A stretch of 9,318 nt of DNA from an uncultured Mycoplasmatota bacterium (GTDB taxonomy: Bacteria; Bacillota_I; Bacilli_A; RF39; UBA660), in contig CANDHX010000040.1 in assembly GCA_947384645.1 (NCBI GenBank), forward strand, positions 1-9,318, read 5' to 3'. Below are positions 5,892 through 9,318 of this stretch, piece after piece (the stretch's first letter is position 1; the number at the start of each line of letters is the position of its first letter). The notes below the pieces were generated by a model. It ran no database searches. It saw only the letters and a program-made list of their open reading frames with translations, and was not told where the DNA came from. The position numbers and the translations under genes are program-made.

Positions 5892-5913
5892 CTCCATTTT
5901 ATGGAGTTTTTTT
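5892..5913 (+). terminator. Terminator after tRNA-Gln
   Basis: CTCCAT (5892-5897) pairs with ATGGAG (5901-5906) around TTT, followed by seven T (5907-5913). Confidence 0.82.
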
Positions 5914-5959
5914 GATGACTAAATCTATTTTACCTCGTATTTTTTGACTTGAAAATACA

Positions 5960-5983
5960 ATATTTTTAAAAATATGTTATAAT
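5960..5983 (+). promoter_or_regulatory. Extended -10 promoter with an adjoining palindrome
   Basis: TGTTATAAT (5975-5983) is an extended -10. Immediately upstream, 5960-5975 forms a perfect 16-base palindrome (ATATTTTT and its complement). It lies where the -35/-10 spacer would be, so it could be an operator, although AT content weakens the case. No good -35 is present. Confidence 0.55.
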
Positions 5984-6042
5984 TATTATAGAAAATTTAA
6001 ATCTCAATTTTATTTTTGTTTAATAATTAGAGGGGCGGAAGT

Positions 6043-6423
6043 ATGACATCAATAACTAAAAATAGTTTAACATCCTTCATGAATTATTATCATTTGTTTC
6101 ATGATAGTTATATTAGTGATGTTAAATATGAATTTAAAAAAAATCAAATCGAACTATACTTCGATATATTTTGGTCTGGGAAGCCAACTTTAAAGGATAA
6201 TGGAGTTTTTGAAACTAACAAAGTTAAATTGAAAATGATTTTTAAAAGTATTTATCAATATAATTATAAAGAAAACTATATGGATTATATTGATGAGGCA
6301 TATTTAAAAATTATCAATATAAGTAATGAAGAATATTTTTGTTTTGCTACTGATAAAGAAGAGCCTTTAATTTCTATAGTATGTAAAACTATCGAATATG
6401 AAGAACTAAGAAATACTCTTTAA
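6043..6423 (+). CDS. Hypothetical small cytosolic protein
   Basis: 126 residues, with no family recognised. The start ATG has a strong Shine-Dalgarno AGAGGGG (6029-6035) seven bases upstream and a promoter at 5975-5983, so it is very likely expressed. The sequence reads as alternating beta strands: FHDSYISDVKYEFKKNQIEL (19-38), then LYFDIFWSG, KVKLKMIFKSI and YLKIINIS. It is rich in Tyr, Lys, Asn and Ile and lacks a signal peptide or membrane helix. An FHDS..I opening before paired strands occurs in several small beta proteins, including some immunity proteins. That likeness is too weak to name it. It stands alone, converging on the lipoprotein gene with a shared terminator hairpin between them. 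Confidence 0.75.
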   Translation: MTSITKNSLTSFMNYYHLFHDSYISDVKYEFKKNQIELYFDIFWSGKPTLKDNGVFETNKVKLKMIFKSIYQYNYKENYMDYIDEAYLKIINISNEEYFCFATDKEEPLISIVCKTIEYEELRNTL

Positions 6424-6437
6424 ATATATCTTTATTT

Positions 6438-6470
6438 CAAATAAAAACCTCATCTTACAAAATGAGGTAA
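6438..6470 (-). terminator. Terminator of the lipoprotein gene, possibly bidirectional
   Basis: ACCTCAT (6447-6453) and ATGAGGT (6462-6468) form a 7-pair stem. On the minus strand it is followed by a run of T (plus-strand A-run near 6442-6446). The plus-strand side has only a short AATTTT, so it may work weakly for the converging gene. Confidence 0.78.
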
Positions 6471-6477
6471 TTTTAGA

Positions 6478-6933
6478 TTATTCACAAGTTGTTCCAAGAG
6501 CAGCGTAGACACTTTTGATATCATCAACTTTGACTTTACCGTCTTTAATCAAAGAACTGTTTGCTGAATCTATTTCAATCATCTTCTTGGTGTCTATTTT
6601 TTCATAATTGATAGATGTCTTACTAGTCAATTTGTCTCCATCAACTTTTACATCATAATTATAGAATTCAACATCTTTGTATGGACTATATAGAGATTCT
6701 ACTTTGGTTTTGTATTCATCAAGGTAATCCTCATTAGAAGATGTAACGGTTTCTTCGCTTTCTACTAAAGTAACGTAGTCGCCTTTATAAGTAACCTTAT
6801 ACTTTAAATCCATTTTGATTCCTTCGGCGATAGTAGCACTTCTCGTGCATGTCATCGTTTCTTCCTTTTCTCCACATCCACTTGCTAAAAGCGTCGCTCC
6901 GATTAGAGCACATAATAAAACTTTCTTTTTCAT
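6478..6933 (-). CDS. YehR-like (DUF1307-type) lipoprotein
   Basis: 151 residues. MKKKVLLCALIGATLLASGC is a lipoprotein signal with lipobox LASGC, so lipidation is expected at C20 and the protein sits on the outer face of the membrane. The mature part resembles YehR-type proteins: TMTCTR near its start, then repeated short strands of the KYKVTYKGDYVTLVESEETV kind. Two further cysteines, C29 and C150, could form a disulphide. The start is the ATG at 6931-6933, with AAGGAAG (minus, 6944-6950) upstream. A TTG 21 bases further up is rejected because it lies inside the Shine-Dalgarno region and before the predicted start point (about 6952). The function is unknown in the family. It lies downstream of the LCP gene but has its own promoter. 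Confidence 0.8.
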   Translation of the reverse strand: MKKKVLLCALIGATLLASGCGEKEETMTCTRSATIAEGIKMDLKYKVTYKGDYVTLVESEETVTSSNEDYLDEYKTKVESLYSPYKDVEFYNYDVKVDGDKLTSKTSINYEKIDTKKMIEIDSANSSLIKDGKVKVDDIKSVYAALGTTCE

Positions 6934-6958
6934 AAATATTAAACTTCCTTCCAAAAAT

Positions 6959-6967
6959 ATTATATCA
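6959..6967 (-). promoter_or_regulatory. Extended -10 promoter of the lipoprotein gene
   Basis: Minus strand TGATATAAT, with the -10 hexamer at 6959-6964 and the TGn at 6965-6967. The start point would be near 6952, at the edge of the Shine-Dalgarno, giving a leader of under 20 bases. Confidence 0.65.
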
Positions 6968-6996
6968 AAATTATTTCAAAAATAATACTTTTTTTT

Positions 6997-7032
6997 AATA
7001 AAAAACCTCAAGAAGTTTTTTATTCTTGAGGT
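6997..7032 (-). terminator. Terminator of the LCP gene, overlapping its last codons
   Basis: ACCTCAAGAA (7005-7014) and TTCTTGAGGT (7023-7032) form a perfect 10-pair stem around 8 bases. A minus-strand T-run follows. The upstream arm encodes the last residues (Thr-Pro-Gln-Glu region), and the stop codon (7020-7022) sits in the loop. Confidence 0.88.
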
Positions 7033-9137
7033 GTTTCTTCTTCTGTTTTTTTGAAGTAATAAACTTTAAGAGAACTAATTTCACTCAGTTTTGTGTCTTT
7101 AGGAGAGGATTGTTTATATATAGTATTATCTTTTAAATCGATTCCGCCTAAAGTCAAAATGTCTTCTAGCGATAACTCGACGACGTCTGTAACGATATTT
7201 ACATCTTTTAAATTTGCACGCCATTTATTGAATTCTTCTATAGTCATACCTGTGAAGTCTGGTAAAAGTACTTCAGGGTCAGTCGGTTCTATAGGATTAA
7301 TCGGTTCAATAGGTTCTGGCTCATTAGATGCACTACTAAATACAGATACGACAAATGAGATGGATTTAATGTTTTCGACTAATTTTCCATTGTGTTCACT
7401 TTGGCTTATAATCGTTCCTGTAGGACTAGGCGATGTTTCTTCTTTGAATGAAACTTCTATATTTCTTTCTCTAGCCCAATTTTCGACGAATTCTTTAGTA
7501 TTACCTACAAAGTTTGGAAGTAGTTCTCTTCTTTGTTCATTGTAATACTTTTTACCTGTTACCGATTTTTCGTATTCTTCATTAGCATCAAAAGAGAAAG
7601 TTTTGATAAGTTTCGGTTTATCTATTTCTAGGTTTACTTTCATCAAATCTACGATATCTTCTAGAGATTGTCTATTATATTGGAAAGTATAAATAAAACT
7701 TCGCATGTTATCCATATACATCGTCAAATCATAACCAGTTAGATATGTCTTCTCAATCGATAAAGTATTCGAACTATTGTTAGATGGGAATAAGACGTCT
7801 TTGGCGACATTGTATAGCGATAATATCTGTTTATTCGACATGTTCGTGTCGATGTTTTTGGCTACATCGTCGAATATTTTATAAAAATCGTCGATGCTTT
7901 TGATATTTTTAAGTTCTTTTAACATTGCCTCTACTACCAATTGTTGATGCTGTACTCTTTGGAAATCTCCAAGTGGTAGGCTGTGACGATGTCTTGCTAA
8001 GGCAAGAGCTTGTTCTCCATTTAATTTTTGGTATCCCTTATCTAAACATATCAAATATTCACCAAAACGTCTTTGTGAATCTTGTTCACAAAAAGTGACC
8101 GGTACATCTAATGAAATTCCACCTAAATCGTCTACCAATTTAACTACGCCTGTGAAATTTATCTTAGCATAATAGTCGATTTTTATTCCCGTTAAATTCT
8201 CTATGGTATTTACGACACAACTAGTTCCCCCGTAGGCACTCGAGTTTATTTTATTTTCAGCATTGTTGCGACAAGCAATAGGTACGTATGTATCTCTTGG
8301 AATACTAAAGACAGTCGCATTTAGAGTTTTAGGATTAAACGTTATCATCATGAGGGTATCCCCATTAAAGGATGCCGAATTTTTTATACTTTCTCCGGTC
8401 GAATCTACTCCAAGTAATAAAAGAGTAAATGGTTCTGTTAAATTTTTGGTCGAGTAAGAGACATTGTCAAAATTTTCTAATTCTTTAGTCATCGAATGGA
8501 TGACTTTTGTTTCGGATTCTATATTGACAAATTTTTCATATGAATTGAACATCGTGACGTAGGAGTTAGTCGTGAACATGGCATCTATTTCGTGATCATA
8601 TAAATCGCTCATCATGCTTATGTCGTCATCATATTCGATGAGGTCTCCAGAGATTTTATATTCTTCAATCATCATCTTAGGAATGATATAACCAGTCGCA
8701 TTTTTTTTATTGGTTAAGATGCCTATCTTTTTATATTCAGTTGTATCTTTTAAGCTTAAAAGAACACTTGTATATTCGACATATTTCTTTTGAGTACTAT
8801 CGATTATAGAATAAGTTTTATCTATGTGGTATGATGCTAAACTGAGTATTGGTATGTAGATAAAAGATATGATGAGCAAGAACACTAATCGGTTGTTTTT
8901 ACCAGTGAATAAAAGTATTAATCCTCCTAAGGATAATATCAATGTATGGATATAAAATATCGATAGAATTATTATTCTTAAAGTAGTTTCGATATCTTCT
9001 AATTTTAAAAGAGAAAGCGTGAAGAAGACTAAACTCACAATATAGGCCAATAAAATGAGCAGATAAAGATATTTTAAAGGTTTATTTTGTCTTTTCCATT
9101 TTTTCAAAAAACTTCTTTTTTTAACAGTATTCTTCAT
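7020..9137 (-). CDS. LytR-CpsA-Psr (LCP) family protein with two C-terminal PASTA domains
   Basis: 705 residues. LCP enzymes transfer lipid-linked glycopolymers onto peptidoglycan at the outer membrane face. Order: a basic cytosolic tail; three membrane helices (about 22-44, 53-78, 83-103); an extra extracellular domain (about 120-220); the LCP domain (about 235-410); a helical linker; PASTA 1 (about 539-600); an Ile-Glu-Pro-rich linker (606-622); and PASTA 2 (about 624-696). LCP marks: LLLLGVDSTG (239-248), GDTLM with D260, SIPRDT (278-283), KINSSAYGG, LVDDLGG, LNGEQALALARHRH (R382, R384) and DFQRVQ (R394). The usual Arg of the R-S-D box is absent (N258-G-D). PASTA domains normally occur in PrkC-type kinases and PBPs and bind peptidoglycan, so here they may dock the enzyme. 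The ATG has Shine-Dalgarno AGAGGGG (9143-9149). Divergent from the helicase gene. Confidence 0.93.
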   Translation of the reverse strand: MKNTVKKRSFLKKWKRQNKPLKYLYLLILLAYIVSLVFFTLSLLKLEDIETTLRIIILSIFYIHTLILSLGGLILLFTGKNNRLVFLLIISFIYIPILSLASYHIDKTYSIIDSTQKKYVEYTSVLLSLKDTTEYKKIGILTNKKNATGYIIPKMMIEEYKISGDLIEYDDDISMMSDLYDHEIDAMFTTNSYVTMFNSYEKFVNIESETKVIHSMTKELENFDNVSYSTKNLTEPFTLLLLGVDSTGESIKNSASFNGDTLMMITFNPKTLNATVFSIPRDTYVPIACRNNAENKINSSAYGGTSCVVNTIENLTGIKIDYYAKINFTGVVKLVDDLGGISLDVPVTFCEQDSQRRFGEYLICLDKGYQKLNGEQALALARHRHSLPLGDFQRVQHQQLVVEAMLKELKNIKSIDDFYKIFDDVAKNIDTNMSNKQILSLYNVAKDVLFPSNNSSNTLSIEKTYLTGYDLTMYMDNMRSFIYTFQYNRQSLEDIVDLMKVNLEIDKPKLIKTFSFDANEEYEKSVTGKKYYNEQRRELLPNFVGNTKEFVENWARERNIEVSFKEETSPSPTGTIISQSEHNGKLVENIKSISFVVSVFSSASNEPEPIEPINPIEPTDPEVLLPDFTGMTIEEFNKWRANLKDVNIVTDVVELSLEDILTLGGIDLKDNTIYKQSSPKDTKLSEISSLKVYYFKKTEEETPQE
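7284..7313 (-). repeat. Short tandem repeat in the LCP linker
   Basis: CGGTTCTATAGG (7284-7295) recurs as CGGTTCAATAGG (7302-7313), an 18-base period. It encodes the repeated Pro-Ile-Glu-Pro segments between the two PASTA domains and is in frame. Confidence 0.6.
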
Positions 9138-9168
9138 GGAATCCCCTCTTTATATTTATTACCTTATT

Positions 9169-9177
9169 AGTATAGCA
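9169..9177 (-). promoter_or_regulatory. Extended -10 promoter of the LCP gene
   Basis: Minus strand TGCTATACT, with the -10 TATACT at 9169-9174 and the TGn at 9175-9177. The candidate -35 regions match poorly. The start point would be near 9162. Confidence 0.6.
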
Positions 9178-9184
9178 AAAACGA

Positions 9185-9213
9185 TTTAAAAATTCCATAT
9201 AATTTGGTATAAT
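9185..9213 (+). promoter_or_regulatory. Promoter of the helicase gene
   Basis: TTTAAA (9185-9190), a 17-base spacer and perfect TATAAT (9208-9213), with the extension TGG (9205-9207). It lies about 10 bases from the divergent LCP -10, so the two promoters are back to back. Confidence 0.7.
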
Positions 9214-9238
9214 TTTACTATTGAAAGAGTGGTGGACA

Positions 9239-9318
9239 ATGAAATACTTAGATAGTTTAAACGAAATGCAACTTTCCGCCGTAAAACATATCGAAGGTCC
9301 TTGCCTCGTAATGGCAGG
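9239..9318 (+). CDS. pcrA: UvrD/PcrA-type DNA helicase, N-terminus only (cut by window)
   Basis: Only the first 26 or so codons are present: MKYLDSLNEMQLSAVKHIEGPCLVMAG. The L-N-x-x-Q-x-x-A-V Q-motif followed by GP-x-L-V-x-A-G is the standard opening of superfamily 1A helicases (PcrA, UvrD, AddA-like), just before the Walker A loop. An ATG so close to the Q-motif favours PcrA/UvrD over longer nucleases, but the fragment cannot separate them. A weak Shine-Dalgarno (GGTGG, 9231-9235) precedes the ATG. The family acts in DNA repair and in clearing proteins from DNA. Confidence 0.8.
   Translation, partial: MKYLDSLNEMQLSAVKHIEGPCLVMA

Noticed and set aside
6934..6954. Upstream TTG start for the lipoprotein
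   Set aside because: It falls in the Shine-Dalgarno region and before the predicted transcription start; it would also spoil the signal peptide.
7093..7545. Plus-strand 150-codon frame opposite the LCP gene
   Set aside because: Serine/glycine-rich antisense of the PASTA and linker region; no start signals.
8263..8457. Plus-strand 64-codon frame opposite the LCP domain
   Set aside because: Antisense to conserved LCP motifs.
1..9318. CRISPR array, insertion sequence, rRNA or riboswitch
   Set aside because: No regularly spaced repeats, transposase motifs, rRNA sequence or recognisable aptamer cores were seen on either strand.

Overview
This window comes from a low-GC (roughly 30% by eye) genome of the Bacillota type, most likely an uncultured Bacilli or walled relative of the Mollicutes. 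The grounds are AT-rich codon use, Gram-positive style Shine-Dalgarno sequences, an LCP/PASTA cell-wall protein, a Bacillota-like tRNA-Glu with encoded CCA, and DinJ/YafQ, PepF and YehR-type families. Genetic code 11 is supported: tryptophan is TGG throughout, and dinJ ends on a TGA that overlaps the yafQ start.

Left part (1-3488, plus strand): the 3' part of an oligoendopeptidase F gene (M3B). A clear sigma-A type promoter then drives a two-gene operon, enolase followed with zero spacing by a small two-helix membrane protein of the S26 signal-peptidase fold. The position of the catalytic serine in that protein is aspartate. A strong terminator overlaps its stop codon.

Middle part (3489-6470), which looks accessory: a lone tRNA-Glu(CTC) with its own promoter, palindromic leader and terminator; a 350-base stretch without an intact gene, holding a possible gene remnant; a dinJ-yafQ type II toxin-antitoxin pair on the minus strand; a stand-alone peptidase MA-like zinc metalloprotein; a lone tRNA-Gln(CTG) with promoter and terminator; and a small unrecognised protein. 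The tetramer TCGA is common in pepF and the LCP gene but only about as frequent as base composition predicts here, so this block may be acquired or under different selection.

Right part (6438-9318): a YehR-like (DUF1307-type) lipoprotein and a 705-residue LytR-CpsA-Psr protein, both on the minus strand with separate promoters and terminators. The LCP protein has three N-terminal membrane helices, an extra extracellular domain, the LCP catalytic domain and two PASTA domains. It is divergent from the start of a UvrD/PcrA-type helicase gene cut by the window edge.

No CRISPR array, insertion sequence, rRNA or convincing new multi-gene system is visible. The best second-look items are the serine-less signal-peptidase homologue behind enolase, the LCP-PASTA fusion, the pair of isolated C34 tRNAs, the palindrome at the tRNA-Glu start point, and the TCGA bias.
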